DNA of 64,000 nt from Prauserella muralis (GCF_003202285.1 NZ_MASW01000006.1:558001-622000); one strand, 5' to 3'. Positions 40,404-49,600 are shown, numbered from the stretch's first letter. Notes: a model not told the origin generated them from the sequence alone. Made by a program: numbers and translations.

Positions 40404-40493
40404 AAGCTCCCCAATGCGGCATTCGCTCCACTGGATGGAGCGAATGCCGCATTGGCTCCATCCAGTGGAACAAATGTGGCATTGGGGAGCTTT
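40403..40493. repeat. 91-bp palindromic repeat, copy 1
   Basis: The element starts AAAGCTCCCCAATG and ends CATTGGGGAGCTTT, so its ends are inverted repeats. Inside, an 18-bp perfect stem (40413-40430 with 40436-40453) surrounds CTGGA. A copy differing at a few bases lies at 41543-41631 in the same direction, so the pair brackets one gene. It looks like a dispersed palindromic repeat or MITE-like element. Confidence 0.8.
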
Positions 40494-40584
40494 AGTCCGA
40501 TCGGGTGGGCGCGGTGCGAGTGGGTTTCTCGTACCCGTTCCGGCATCGTTTCTGTCGGTGGGCTCCCGGAATCTCGTCGGCATT

Positions 40585-41535
40585 ATGAGACGAGGCTATT
40601 GGGCCGACCACCCGTTGGTGCGCGGCCAGAAGAACGGTCCAGACGTGGTGCGGGCGGCGGAACTCGAGGCGCTCGGCATGCCACGTAACACCATCTACCG
40701 TCGCTGTCTTCCCGGCGGCCCATGGCGCCGCCTACTCCCCGGTGTCATTCAGCTGAACCCGGCTGAACCGACAGCACGACAACGAATCGCCGCGGCATTG
40801 CTCCGGGGCGGGCCGGATTCGATGATCACCGGCCTGTGGGCGGTCCGTCAGTACGGACTCCGGCGCACGCCGGAACCGGACGACGTCCATGTGCTCGTGC
40901 CGGCCGAACGGGAAGTCACCAGTGCAGGCTTCGCGCTGATCGAAAGGACCACCCGCCTGCCGAAGCCGCAGCGGCGCGACGGCATTCCCGTAGCGCCGGT
41001 GCATCGGGCTCTGCTGGACGCGGCGCGGCGGATCCGCGACTTCGACACCATCCGAGCGATGCTCGCCGAGGCGGTCCAGCGCGGCAGGTGCCAGCCAGAG
41101 ACCTTGGCCAGGGAACTGGAGTTCGGCAGCCAGCGCGGGTCGGCGCTGCCTCGCCGCGCGCTCGGCGAACTCTTCGCGGGCGCCCGGTCGGTCGCCGAGG
41201 GGGATGCATGGCGGTTGTGGCGCAGGGCGGGCCTGCCGGACTGCGAGTGGAACGTCCCCGTGTACGACGACTCCGGCGCCTACATCGCGACACCGGACGC
41301 GTGGTGCGACGAGGTGGCGCTCGCCTGGGAGATCGACTCGAAGGAGTTCCACTTCGAACTCGCCGACTACGCCGACACGTTGTCCCGCAACGCCCGCTAC
41401 GCCGCCGCGGGCATCATCGTGTTGCCGACCCTGCCCGCCCGCCTGCGTACCGAACCCGAGGCAGTCGTCCGCGAACTGCGTGCCGCATACCAGGCGGCGT
41501 GTAACCGGCCCCGTCCACCGGTGCGCCGCGGTTGA
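40585..41535 (+). CDS. PD-(D/E)XK-like (DUF559/AbiEi-type) protein
   Basis: 316 residues. The N-terminal part (RRCLPGGPWRRLLPGVIQLN) resembles the winged-helix of AbiEi-like antitoxins; the C-terminal part (TPDAWCDEVALAWEIDSKEF, then FHFELADYADTLSRNARYAA) fits the DUF559/Vsr-type fold with Asp and E-x-D/K-like residues, so a nuclease function is possible. ATG at 40585 is the best start. It sits alone between two palindromic repeats. Confidence 0.7.
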   Translation: MRRGYWADHPLVRGQKNGPDVVRAAELEALGMPRNTIYRRCLPGGPWRRLLPGVIQLNPAEPTARQRIAAALLRGGPDSMITGLWAVRQYGLRRTPEPDDVHVLVPAEREVTSAGFALIERTTRLPKPQRRDGIPVAPVHRALLDAARRIRDFDTIRAMLAEAVQRGRCQPETLARELEFGSQRGSALPRRALGELFAGARSVAEGDAWRLWRRAGLPDCEWNVPVYDDSGAYIATPDAWCDEVALAWEIDSKEFHFELADYADTLSRNARYAAAGIIVLPTLPARLRTEPEAVVRELRAAYQAACNRPRPPVRRG

Positions 41536-41542
41536 GGGGGCG

Positions 41543-41631
41543 AGCTCCCCAATGCGGCATTCGCTCCACTGGATGGAGCGAATGCCGCATTAGCTCCATC
41601 CAGTGTAACAAATGTGGCATTGGGGAGCTTT
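41543..41631. repeat. 89-bp palindromic repeat, copy 2
   Basis: Same sequence and direction as 40403-40493 with three differences seen (G to A at the TAGCTCC position, G to T near GTGTAAC, and slightly changed edges). An 18-bp stem at 41551-41568 with 41574-41591 is conserved, including its loop CTGGA. Confidence 0.8.
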
Positions 41632-41641
41632 GGGCAGCGCG

Positions 41642-42583
41642 TCAGGTTGGGGCCGGTGTCCAACGGGCTCCGGTGGGGAGGTGGAGGTCGTGGGCGGCGG
41701 CTTGCAGCAGGGTCGCCATCAGGCCACGTGCGGTACGGGACAACGGGCGCATCGGATCGTGGACGAGGCAGATGTCGCGTTCCACCACCGGCTCGGCCAC
41801 CACGCGCCTGCGCAGCTTCACGAACCCCATCATCGGCACCACCAGCGCCGGAACCATGGACACGCCGAGCCCGGCGGCGGTGAGCCCGGCGACGGCGCCG
41901 ATGTTGCGTGCCTCGGTGACCGGCCCCAGCTCCACCCCGGTCTCCCGCAACGTCGCGTCCACATAGGCCCGGATGCTCGTACCGGCGTCGAACGCGACGA
42001 ACGGCTCCCCCTCCAGATCCCGCCACGTCAAGCGCTTGCACCCGTCGAACCGGTGCCCGGGCGGGAACACGCACACGAAACGGTCGACGGCGATCCGCTG
42101 CGCGTGCAGGGACGGCGGCACCGTCGGCGACACCGTCACCGCCATGTCCACAGTGCCTCCCGCCACGTGGGCGAGCACCTCCTGTGACAGTCCATCCCGG
42201 ACGGACACCGACACCTGCGGCCGGTGCTCACGGAAAGCCGACAACACCGGCGGCAGCATGCTGCCCGCCAGCGACGGCAGCGCGGCGATCGACACCGAAC
42301 CGCGGGTGCCCTCCAGGTAGCCCTGGAAGTGGTTCAGCGCGGCGTCGAAGTCGGCGATCAGCCTCCTGGCGATCACCAGGAACTCCTCGCCGTCCGGCGT
42401 CGGCCGGACGTGCCTGGTCGTGCGCTCGAACAGCGGCACGCCGATGCGGTGCTCGATCTCCAGCACGGCGCGGCTCAGCGACGACTGCGCGACGTGCAGC
42501 GTGCGAGCGGCCGCCGAGTAACCACCCGCGTCGGCGACGGCGACCAGCACCCGCAGGTGCCGGATCGACAGGTCGATGCTCAC
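41642..42583 (-). CDS. LysR-family transcriptional regulator
   Basis: 313 residues. N-terminal winged helix (SIRHLRVLVAVADAGGYSAA, then ARTLHVAQSSLSRAV) and a LysR substrate-binding domain (residues 95-300). GTG at 42583. Divergent from the CitMHS/AtuA operon, which it probably controls; the 101-base gap contains GCAT-CAATCT-ATGC at 42587-42600, a plausible LysR box. Confidence 0.92.
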   Translation of the reverse strand: MSIDLSIRHLRVLVAVADAGGYSAAARTLHVAQSSLSRAVLEIEHRIGVPLFERTTRHVRPTPDGEEFLVIARRLIADFDAALNHFQGYLEGTRGSVSIAALPSLAGSMLPPVLSAFREHRPQVSVSVRDGLSQEVLAHVAGGTVDMAVTVSPTVPPSLHAQRIAVDRFVCVFPPGHRFDGCKRLTWRDLEGEPFVAFDAGTSIRAYVDATLRETGVELGPVTEARNIGAVAGLTAAGLGVSMVPALVVPMMGFVKLRRRVVAEPVVERDICLVHDPMRPLSRTARGLMATLLQAAAHDLHLPTGARWTPAPT

Positions 42584-42586
42584 AGC

Positions 42587-42611
42587 GCATCAATCTATGC
42601 TGAATCAATGC
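42587..42611. promoter_or_regulatory. LysR-type operator candidate
   Basis: GCAT-N6-ATGC at 42587-42600, followed by TGAATCAATGC at 42601-42611, so the motif (ATCAAT) is repeated. It lies four bases past the regulator start codon and 74 bases before the transporter ATG, typical for LysR control of a divergent operon. Confidence 0.45.
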
Positions 42612-42684
42612 TGGACGCCAGCAAATGACGGCACCACACTCAGGACGCTCGCTCCGCTGATGTCTCGTGAGAGGTCGAACGACA

Positions 42685-44067
42685 ATGTTGTCTCTACTCG
42701 GCTTTCTGACCGTCGGCGTGATCCTGGTGTTACTGCTCACCAACCGGGTCGCGGCCGTGGTGGCCCTGGCAGGCGTGCCCGTCGTCGCCGGGTTCGTCGC
42801 TGGGTTCTCGCCCGAGGAGGTCGGCGAGTTCGTCGGCGAGGGCCTTGGCGACGTCGCGGGCGTCACGGCCATGTTCGTGTTCGCGATCGCCTACTTCGGC
42901 GTCCAGCGCGACGCCGGGATGTTCGACCCGATCATCGACCGCATCGTGCGGTTCGCGGGCAACACACCGTCCACCGTCTGCCTGGCCACCACCCTGCTCG
43001 CCTGCGCAGCGCACCTCGACGGCGCGGGCGCCACGACGTTCCTCATCACGATTCCCGCCATGCTGCCGATCTTCGACCGGCTCGGCATGAGCAGGCTCGT
43101 GCTCGCCACGTGCGTGGGACTCGGCGCGGGCGTGATGAACCTGCTGCCGTGGGGCGGGCCGACCGCACGCGCGTCCACCACCACCGGCGTGCCCGTGAAC
43201 GACCTGTGGGTCCCGCTGATCCCGGCGCAGATCGCGGGCGTGGTGACGGCGCTGGTCATCGCCTGGCTGCTCGGGCGGCGAGAGCGGCGCCGCATCGCCG
43301 CCGCCGCCGAGACGACGGAGGCCGTCGCGGTGGGTGCGGGAGGCGGACCGACCGGGCGGCCGGTGCCGTCCAGCGGCGGCAGCGGCTCCGCGGGTACCGG
43401 CGGAGAGGACCACCACGACAGCGGCGAGGACCTGCGCAGGCCCCGGCTGTTCTGGTTCAACATCGCACTCACGGTGGCCGTCGTGGGCTGCCTCGTCGCC
43501 GCCGTCGCACCGCCGGAGATGCTGTTCCTCGTCGCGCTCGTCATCGCGCTCGTGGTGAACTACCCCGGCCTCAAGCGCCAGACCGCCCGCATCGAGGCAC
43601 ACGCCAAGGGCGCGATGCTCATGGCCACGACGCTGCTGGCCGCGGGCGTGTTCCTCGGCATCCTCGAGGGCAGCGGCATGATCGAGGCGATGGCCACCAC
43701 CGCCGCCGACGCCATTCCGAGCGGCGCCGCACCCGCCCTGCCGCTCATCGTGGGCGTGCTCGGGGTTCCGCTGAGCCTGCTGTTCGGCCCGGACGCCTTC
43801 TACTTCGGCGTGCTGCCCGTGCTCACCAGCGTCGGCGAACAGTTCGGCGTGAGCGGCGCGGCGATCGCGCAGGCGGCACTGCTCGGCGAGGAGACCGTCG
43901 GCTTCCCGATCAGCCCGCTCACCGGATCGTTCTACCTGCTCGTCGGCCTCAGCGGCGTCGAGATCGGCAAGCACATTCGGCACCTCATCGGCTGGGCGTG
44001 GCTCGCGAGCATCGTCATGCTGGCCGTCGCGCTGGCCACGGGGGCGATCCCGGTGTGGTCCTCGTGA
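42685..44067 (+). CDS. CitMHS-family citrate/carboxylate transporter
   Basis: 460 residues, about 12 membrane spans. The family signature appears as ACAAHLDGAGATTFLITIPA, LPWGGPTARASTTTG and LFGPDAFYFG in order. CitMHS proteins import citrate complexed with metals coupled to protons. A Gly/Ser/His-rich cytoplasmic loop is at about 215-255. ATG 42685; the frame opens upstream at 42667. Its stop overlaps the next gene (GTGA). Confidence 0.9.
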   Translation: MLSLLGFLTVGVILVLLLTNRVAAVVALAGVPVVAGFVAGFSPEEVGEFVGEGLGDVAGVTAMFVFAIAYFGVQRDAGMFDPIIDRIVRFAGNTPSTVCLATTLLACAAHLDGAGATTFLITIPAMLPIFDRLGMSRLVLATCVGLGAGVMNLLPWGGPTARASTTTGVPVNDLWVPLIPAQIAGVVTALVIAWLLGRRERRRIAAAAETTEAVAVGAGGGPTGRPVPSSGGSGSAGTGGEDHHDSGEDLRRPRLFWFNIALTVAVVGCLVAAVAPPEMLFLVALVIALVVNYPGLKRQTARIEAHAKGAMLMATTLLAAGVFLGILEGSGMIEAMATTAADAIPSGAAPALPLIVGVLGVPLSLLFGPDAFYFGVLPVLTSVGEQFGVSGAAIAQAALLGEETVGFPISPLTGSFYLLVGLSGVEIGKHIRHLIGWAWLASIVMLAVALATGAIPVWSS

Positions 44068-45407
44068 CCACAGGCACGCTGCGGCTGGGTGCGGGCGCCG
44101 GGTTCGCCGGCGACCGCATCGACCCCGCCGTCGAGCTGGCCCGGCGCGGCGCGCTCGACTACCTGGTGTTCGAATGCCTCGGCGAACGCACGGTCGCGGC
44201 CGCGCAGGCCCGGCGGCTCGCCGATCCGGGCGCCGGATACGACCCGCTGCTCGCCGCCCGGCTGGAGGCGGTGCTGCCCCACTGCGCGGCCGCGGGCACG
44301 ACCGTGGTCACCAACTCGGGAGCGGCGAACCCGGACGCGGCAGGCGAGCACACCGTCCGGCTCGCCAAGGAACTGGGGCTGGCTTCGTTGCGGGTCGCCG
44401 TCGTCACCGGCGACGACGTGCTCGACGCGGTCCGCGGCCTCGACCCGGTGCTGTGGGAGACCGGCCGCCGACTGTCCGAATGCGACGACGAGCTGATCTC
44501 CGCCAACGCCTACCTGGGTTGCGCGCCCGTGGTCGAGGCGCTGGCAGCCGGGGCCGACGTGGTGCTCACCGGACGGCTCGCCGACCCCGCGCTCTACCTG
44601 GGCCCGCTGGTGCACACGTTCGGCTGGGCCGAAGACGACTACGAGCTGCTGGGCAGGGCGACCATGGTGGGACACCTGCTGGAGTGCGCGGGACAGCTCA
44701 CCGGCGGCTACTTCGCCGACCCGGTCACGAAACCCGTACCGGATCTGGCATGGCTGGGTTTTCCGTTCGCCGACGTCGATCCCGGCTGCGACGCGGTGCT
44801 GGGCAAGCTGCCGGGCACGGGCGGGCGGCTGGACCCCCGCACCTGCGCCGAGCAACTGCTGTACGAAGTGGACGATCCCGCCGCCTACGTCACACCGGAC
44901 GTGGTGGCCGACTTCACCGGCGTCACGTTCACCTCTCTCGGCGAGGACCGGGTACGCGCGAGGGGCGCGTCCGGCCGGGCGCGGCCGGACGCGCTGAAGG
45001 CGACCCTCGGTTTCCGGGGAGGCTGGCTCGGTGAGGGCCAGATCACCTACGCGGGCCCCCGCTGCCTGGACCGGGCACGGTGGGCGGCCGACGTCGTCCG
45101 CGAACGACTGGCCGCCGTGCACGGCGTGGACGGCGACGCGCTGGACGTCGAGTACATCGGCGCGGCCGCGGCGTTCCGCGGGCTGGCCGACGTGCCGGAG
45201 CCCGCCGAGGTGCGCCTGCGGGTGTCGGCCAGGGTCGCCTCGCGGCGGCAGGCGGCCGCGGTCGGCTGGGAGGTGGAGTCGCTGTACACGAACGGGCCCG
45301 CGGGCGGCGGCGGGGCGCGCACGGACCTCCGCGAGGTGGTGGCCGTGCGCTCGTGTCTCGTGCCCCGCGACCACGTGCGTCCCACGGTGCGGGTGGTGAC
45401 GCCGTGA
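44064..45407 (+). CDS. AtuA-family protein (acyclic terpene utilisation, DUF1446)
   Basis: 447 residues. RLGAGAGFAGDRIDPAVELA at the start, TNSGAANPDAAGEHTV, LTGRLADPALYLGPLVH, LECAGQLTGGYFADP and KATLGFRGGWLGEGQITYAG are characteristic of the AtuA/DUF1446 family, linked in several species to terpene or hydroxy-acid catabolism. Here the transporter partner is CitMHS, so a (tri)carboxylate-derived substrate is more likely. GTG at 44064. Confidence 0.88.
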   Translation: MTTGTLRLGAGAGFAGDRIDPAVELARRGALDYLVFECLGERTVAAAQARRLADPGAGYDPLLAARLEAVLPHCAAAGTTVVTNSGAANPDAAGEHTVRLAKELGLASLRVAVVTGDDVLDAVRGLDPVLWETGRRLSECDDELISANAYLGCAPVVEALAAGADVVLTGRLADPALYLGPLVHTFGWAEDDYELLGRATMVGHLLECAGQLTGGYFADPVTKPVPDLAWLGFPFADVDPGCDAVLGKLPGTGGRLDPRTCAEQLLYEVDDPAAYVTPDVVADFTGVTFTSLGEDRVRARGASGRARPDALKATLGFRGGWLGEGQITYAGPRCLDRARWAADVVRERLAAVHGVDGDALDVEYIGAAAAFRGLADVPEPAEVRLRVSARVASRRQAAAVGWEVESLYTNGPAGGGGARTDLREVVAVRSCLVPRDHVRPTVRVVTP

Positions 45408-45730
45408 GCACCCGGCTGCGGCTGGACGACCTCGCCGACGTCCGGGCGGGCGACAAGGGCGACACGTTGATGCTCGCGGTGTTCCCGCGCGACGACGAGG
45501 CCTTCGCCCTGCTGACCACCCACCTCACGAGCGCGGTGGTGGCCGCGCACTTCGGCCCGCGGGCGACCGGGGAAGTGCGCCGCCACGTGCTGCCCGGCCT
45601 GCCCGCATTCGTGTTCCAGGTGCCGGGTGTGCTCGGGGGCGGGGTGACCGGCTCGGCCCTGCTCGACGGCCACGGCAAGACGCTCAGCTACCACCTGCTG
45701 ACCCTGGTGCTCGACGTGCCGGACGACTGA
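45404..45730 (+). CDS. AtuA-like ferredoxin-fold partner protein
   Basis: 108 residues. LADVRAGDKGDTLMLAVFPR near the start and a C-terminal GGGVTGSALLDGHGKTLSYH pattern match the AtuA-like C-terminal domain, here a separate ORF. In other actinobacteria this domain is fused to the C-terminus of AtuA. GTG at 45404 overlaps the AtuA stop (GTGA), so the two are coupled. Confidence 0.85.
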   Translation: MSTRLRLDDLADVRAGDKGDTLMLAVFPRDDEAFALLTTHLTSAVVAAHFGPRATGEVRRHVLPGLPAFVFQVPGVLGGGVTGSALLDGHGKTLSYHLLTLVLDVPDD

Positions 45731-45734
45731 CGTC

Positions 45735-46751
45735 TCACGCCGTCCGGATCACCGCGATGCCGTCCGGATCGAGCATCAGCCGCACCGCATCGCCCGCGCG
45801 CACGCCCGAGGCCATCGGCCCGATCGCCTCCACCGTGGACGGCCCGGCCGCCGGGCGCACCGAGAGGCGGACATGGTCGCGGCGATGCACCCGCGACAAC
45901 ACCTCAGCCTCGATGCCCTCCGCGGCCACCCGCACGGCACCCGGCCGCAGCCCGAGCAGCACGTCGCCGTCCGGCGCCCACGGCAGCACCGCCTCGCCCA
46001 GCGCCGAGCGCACCACGCCGCCCTCTGCCGTGGCCGCAAGGACGGTGGTGACGCCGAGGAAGCGCGCGACCCGCTCGTCCACGGGGTGGCGCCACACCTC
46101 CAGCACGTCCCCGGCCTGCCGGATCCGGCCCTCGTCGAGCACCGCGAGCCGGTCGGCGAGCGTGAACGCCTCCTCCTGATCGTGCGTGACCAGCAACGCG
46201 GTGGTCTTGGCCCGGCGCAGCAGCTCCGCGAGGTCGATGGCCAGCTGCTCGCGCAGCTCGGCGTCGAGCCCGGACAGCGGCTCGTCGAGCAGCAACAGCC
46301 GCGGCTTCGGGGCGAGCGCCCTGGCCAGCGCCACCCGCTGCGCCTCGCCGCCGGAGAGCTCGGTGACCTTGCGCCGCTCGTGGCCGGAGAGCCCGACCAG
46401 CTCCAGCAGCTCCCGCACCCGCCGCTGCCGCTCGGCGGCCGCGACGCCGTGCATGCGCAGCCCGAACGCGATGTTGCCCGCGACGTCCCGGTGCGGGAAC
46501 AGCTGGCCGTCCTGGAACACCAGGCCGAAGCCACGCCGGTGCACCGGCACGGGTGCCAGGTCGGCGCCGTCCCAGCGCACTGTCCCCGTGGCCGCCGGTT
46601 CCAGCCCGGCGATGGCGCGCAGCAGTGTCGACTTGCCCGAGCCGGACGGGCCGAGCAGCGCCAGCACGTCGCCATCGGCGATCTCCAGCCGCGCATCCCG
46701 CACGGCGTGCACGGTTCCGTACGACACGCTGAGCCCGTCGACGGTGAGCAT
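45735..46751 (-). CDS. Thiamine-type ABC transporter ATP-binding protein
   Basis: 338 residues. Walker A GPSGSGKST (near residue 36), Q-loop VFQDGQLFPHRDVAGNI, signature LSGGEAQRVALARAL, Walker B LLLLDEPLSGLD, switch VTHDQEEA, and a C-terminal TOBE-type domain. It ends the operon under the TPP riboswitch at 49506, so the substrate is thiamine or a derivative. ATG at 46751. Confidence 0.88.
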   Translation of the reverse strand: MLTVDGLSVSYGTVHAVRDARLEIADGDVLALLGPSGSGKSTLLRAIAGLEPAATGTVRWDGADLAPVPVHRRGFGLVFQDGQLFPHRDVAGNIAFGLRMHGVAAAERQRRVRELLELVGLSGHERRKVTELSGGEAQRVALARALAPKPRLLLLDEPLSGLDAELREQLAIDLAELLRRAKTTALLVTHDQEEAFTLADRLAVLDEGRIRQAGDVLEVWRHPVDERVARFLGVTTVLAATAEGGVVRSALGEAVLPWAPDGDVLLGLRPGAVRVAAEGIEAEVLSRVHRRDHVRLSVRPAAGPSTVEAIGPMASGVRAGDAVRLMLDPDGIAVIRTA

Positions 46752-48382
46752 CAGAACTCCCCCACCTGTGCCTGCGGCGCCCGCAGCCGGTCGATCACCG
46801 CCGCGACCAGCGCCGTCACCACCATCAGCAGCGCACACGCGGCGTAGGCCATCTGGTTGTTCAGCTCGCCCGGCCTGCCGACGAGCGCGCCGATCGCCAC
46901 CGGAAGGGTCGGCGCGTCCGGCCTGGCGAGAAAGCTCGTCGCCCCGAACTCGCCGAGCGCCACCACGTAGCCGAACGCGGCCGCCGCGGCCAGCGAACGC
47001 GCGGCGAGCGGAAGGTCGATCTCCCGCCACACCCGCACCGGCCCGGCGCCGAGTGTGGCCGCGGCCTGCCGCAGCCGTTCGTCGACCGAGCGCAGCACGG
47101 GCAGCACCATGCGCACGATCAGCGGGATGATCACCAGCGCCTGCGCGAGCGGCACCAGCAGCGGCGACGTGCGCAGGTCCCACGGCAGGTCGCCGAGCGT
47201 CACCAGGTAGCCGAAACCGACGGTCACGGCCGACACGCCGATGGGCAGCATCAGCGCGGCGTCCAGCACCTCGCCCGCACCCCGGGCGCCGCGGCCCGGA
47301 GCCCGTCGCAACGCCACGAGCGCCACCGCGGCGAGCACGCCGACGATCATCGCCAGCAGCGTGGCGTCGGAGGCGGTGCGCAGCGAGTTGAGCGCGGCGT
47401 CCCAGCCGGTGACGCCGAGGGTCGCGTCCTCGCCGCGCCCGGCCAGCGCGCGGTAACCGTCGAGGCTCCAGCCGTCACGAGTGGACAGCGAGCGCAGCAG
47501 CAGCGCGGCGATCGGAACGAGCAGCGCGGCCACGACGGCGAAGGCCGCGCCGACCACCCACCACTCGCCCCGCTCGGGGCGGCGGGCCGTCTCCGCGCGC
47601 GACCGCAGCCGCGCCGCCGTCTCCCTGCGCCTGCGTGCCAGCCCGCCGAGACCCAGTGCCGCGAGCACGGCGGCGAGCTGCACCAGCGACAGCGCGGCCG
47701 CTCCGGACAGATCGAGCAGGTTCACCGTGCGGAGATAGATCTCGGTCTCCAGCGTGCGGTACCGCGAGCCGCCCAGCAGCAGCACGATCCCGAAGCTGGT
47801 GGCGCAGAACAGGAACACCACGGCGCCCGCCGAGGCCAGCGCCGGGGCCAGCGCGGGCAGCGTCACCGAACGAAACGCCCGCCACGGCGACGCGCCCAGC
47901 GCCCTGGCCGCGTCCTCGCCACGCCGGTCCAGGTGTGCCCACAGCCCGCCGACCGTGCGCGCCACGACGGCGACGTTGAAGAACGCGTTGGCGAGCACGA
48001 TCGTGACCACGCCGCCACCAGGCCAGAGCGCCTTGAACGCCAGGCCCACCACCACGGTCGGCAGGACGAACGGCACCAGCACGAAGGTCCGTACGACACC
48101 GACGCCCCGGACGCGCGCCCTGGCGAGCAGGAACGCCACGGGCATCCCGGCCAGCAGGGCGACCACTGTGGACGCCGCCGCCTGGCCCACGGTGAAGGCG
48201 GCCAGCTGCCAGGTCTGGACCTCGAACAGTGCCGTACCGACTCCGCCGTCGGAGAAGCCCAGCCGCAGGATCGCGACCACCGGCCAGGCGAAGAACACCG
48301 CGAGGAACCCGATCGGCAGGACCGCCAGCGCGGTCACTCCGGCGAGGTGGGCCGGGCGCCGAGCCCGTGTTGTGGTCGCCAT
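46751..48382 (-). CDS. Thiamine-type ABC transporter permease (fused)
   Basis: 543 residues with two permease halves (about 12 spans in all). The EAA-type loops are visible as EDAARALGASPWRAFRSVTL in the first half and RLRQAAATLGAGPVRVWREI in the second. ThiP-like permeases are naturally fused this way. ATG at 48382. Confidence 0.9.
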   Translation of the reverse strand: MATTTRARRPAHLAGVTALAVLPIGFLAVFFAWPVVAILRLGFSDGGVGTALFEVQTWQLAAFTVGQAAASTVVALLAGMPVAFLLARARVRGVGVVRTFVLVPFVLPTVVVGLAFKALWPGGGVVTIVLANAFFNVAVVARTVGGLWAHLDRRGEDAARALGASPWRAFRSVTLPALAPALASAGAVVFLFCATSFGIVLLLGGSRYRTLETEIYLRTVNLLDLSGAAALSLVQLAAVLAALGLGGLARRRRETAARLRSRAETARRPERGEWWVVGAAFAVVAALLVPIAALLLRSLSTRDGWSLDGYRALAGRGEDATLGVTGWDAALNSLRTASDATLLAMIVGVLAAVALVALRRAPGRGARGAGEVLDAALMLPIGVSAVTVGFGYLVTLGDLPWDLRTSPLLVPLAQALVIIPLIVRMVLPVLRSVDERLRQAAATLGAGPVRVWREIDLPLAARSLAAAAAFGYVVALGEFGATSFLARPDAPTLPVAIGALVGRPGELNNQMAYAACALLMVVTALVAAVIDRLRAPQAQVGEF

Positions 48383-48411
48383 CGCAGGTCAGCCTCGCTT
48401 CCCGAAGGGCG

Positions 48412-49464
48412 CTAGCCCTCCACGAGCCCGCGCCACTGCTTGATCCACCGCTCGCGGTTGGCCTGCACGCGCTCGCCCGGCAACGCCGCGGGATCCTCGG
48501 GCAGCGGCGCGGCCTGGGCCCAGCCGGACGGCAGCGCCACACCCTCCCGGGCCGGGTACACGTACATGTTCTCGGCGACCGTGGCCTGGAACTGCTGGGA
48601 CAGCAGGAAGTCCACGACCTTGCCCGCGCGGTCCGGCTGCCGGGTGCCCGCCAGCACCCCGGCGTATTCGACCTGGCGGTAACAGGTGTCGAGCAGCGCC
48701 TTGGTGCGCGGTTTGCCGTCGTCGCCGATCTCGGCCGCCGGTGAGGAGGCGTAGGAGACCACGATCGGCTTCGGGCCCTGGCCGGAGGAGCCGGAGAACT
48801 CCTGGGTGTAGGCCTCCGTCCAGCCGCTGACCACCTGCACGCCGTTGTCCTTCAGCCGCGACCAGTAGTCCTGCCAGCCCTGCTCGCCGTACTCGGCGAC
48901 GGTGCGGAGCAGGAACGCCAGGCCTGGAGACGAGGTTGCCGGGTTCTCCACCACCAGCAGGTTCCGGTAGCGGGGGTCGGCGAGGTCGTCGAGGCTCTCC
49001 GGCTCGGCGATGCCCCGCTCGGCGAACCAGCCGGTGTCGATGTTGACGCAGACGTCGCCGACGTCGACGGCCGAGAGCCGGTTCTGCGGGTCGACCGAGT
49101 AGCGCTGCGGGCCGCGGTCACCCTCCGGGCTGGTGTAGGGCTCGAACACGTCCGCGTCGAGCGCGCGGGAGGCGAACGTGGAGTCCACCCCGTAGGCCAC
49201 GTCCCCGATCGGGTTGTCCTTGGTGAGCACGAGCCGGTTGGTGAGCTCGCCCGCGTCGCCCTCCTTGCGAACGGTGATCCGGATGCCGGTCTGGTTGGTG
49301 AAGGCGTCGAGGACCTCCTTCGGCACGGCCCACGACTCGTGGGTGACGAGTGTGACCGTGGGCTGAGCCTTGTCCTGGTCCTCGCCCTCACCCGCGAACA
49401 GCGTGCAGCCCGCCGCCAGCACCCCGGTCAGGCACAGGACCGCCGCCGTGCGAAGGAAACTCAT
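48412..49464 (-). CDS. Thiamine-type ABC transporter substrate-binding lipoprotein
   Basis: 350 residues. Signal MSFLRTAAVLCLTGVLAAGC with lipobox Cys 20. The mature part (VTLVTHESWAVPKEVLDAFT, NPIGDVAYGVDSTFASRALD) is a type II periplasmic-binding fold of the TbpA/ThiB class. The TPP riboswitch upstream supports thiamine (or HMP/TPP) uptake. ATG at 49464 lies 42 bases past the riboswitch. Confidence 0.9.
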   Translation of the reverse strand: MSFLRTAAVLCLTGVLAAGCTLFAGEGEDQDKAQPTVTLVTHESWAVPKEVLDAFTNQTGIRITVRKEGDAGELTNRLVLTKDNPIGDVAYGVDSTFASRALDADVFEPYTSPEGDRGPQRYSVDPQNRLSAVDVGDVCVNIDTGWFAERGIAEPESLDDLADPRYRNLLVVENPATSSPGLAFLLRTVAEYGEQGWQDYWSRLKDNGVQVVSGWTEAYTQEFSGSSGQGPKPIVVSYASSPAAEIGDDGKPRTKALLDTCYRQVEYAGVLAGTRQPDRAGKVVDFLLSQQFQATVAENMYVYPAREGVALPSGWAQAAPLPEDPAALPGERVQANRERWIKQWRGLVEG

Positions 49465-49505
49465 CAGCCCTCCTAGTCGTCACCGGCAGGAGGAGGGAAA
49501 CTCGG

Positions 49506-49600
49506 GCCTCCCTGCGCCGGCATGATCCGGATCAGGTGCGAACGGTCGTGGGCTCGCGCTCATGCCCACCTCTCAGCCCGGACGGCGCCGGACTCCCGTG
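49506..49600 (-). ncRNA. TPP (THI-box) riboswitch
   Basis: On the minus strand the conserved CTGAGA (49571-49576) and ACCTGATCCGGATCATGCC (the 3' arm, near 49516-49538) are in the right order and spacing, with a P3-type stem between. The region just past the aptamer pairs with the ribosome-binding site of the substrate-binding protein (CCCTCCT at 49491-49497 against AGGAGGG at 49468-49474), so thiamine pyrophosphate probably shuts off translation. Regulates the thiamine transporter operon. Confidence 0.92.
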
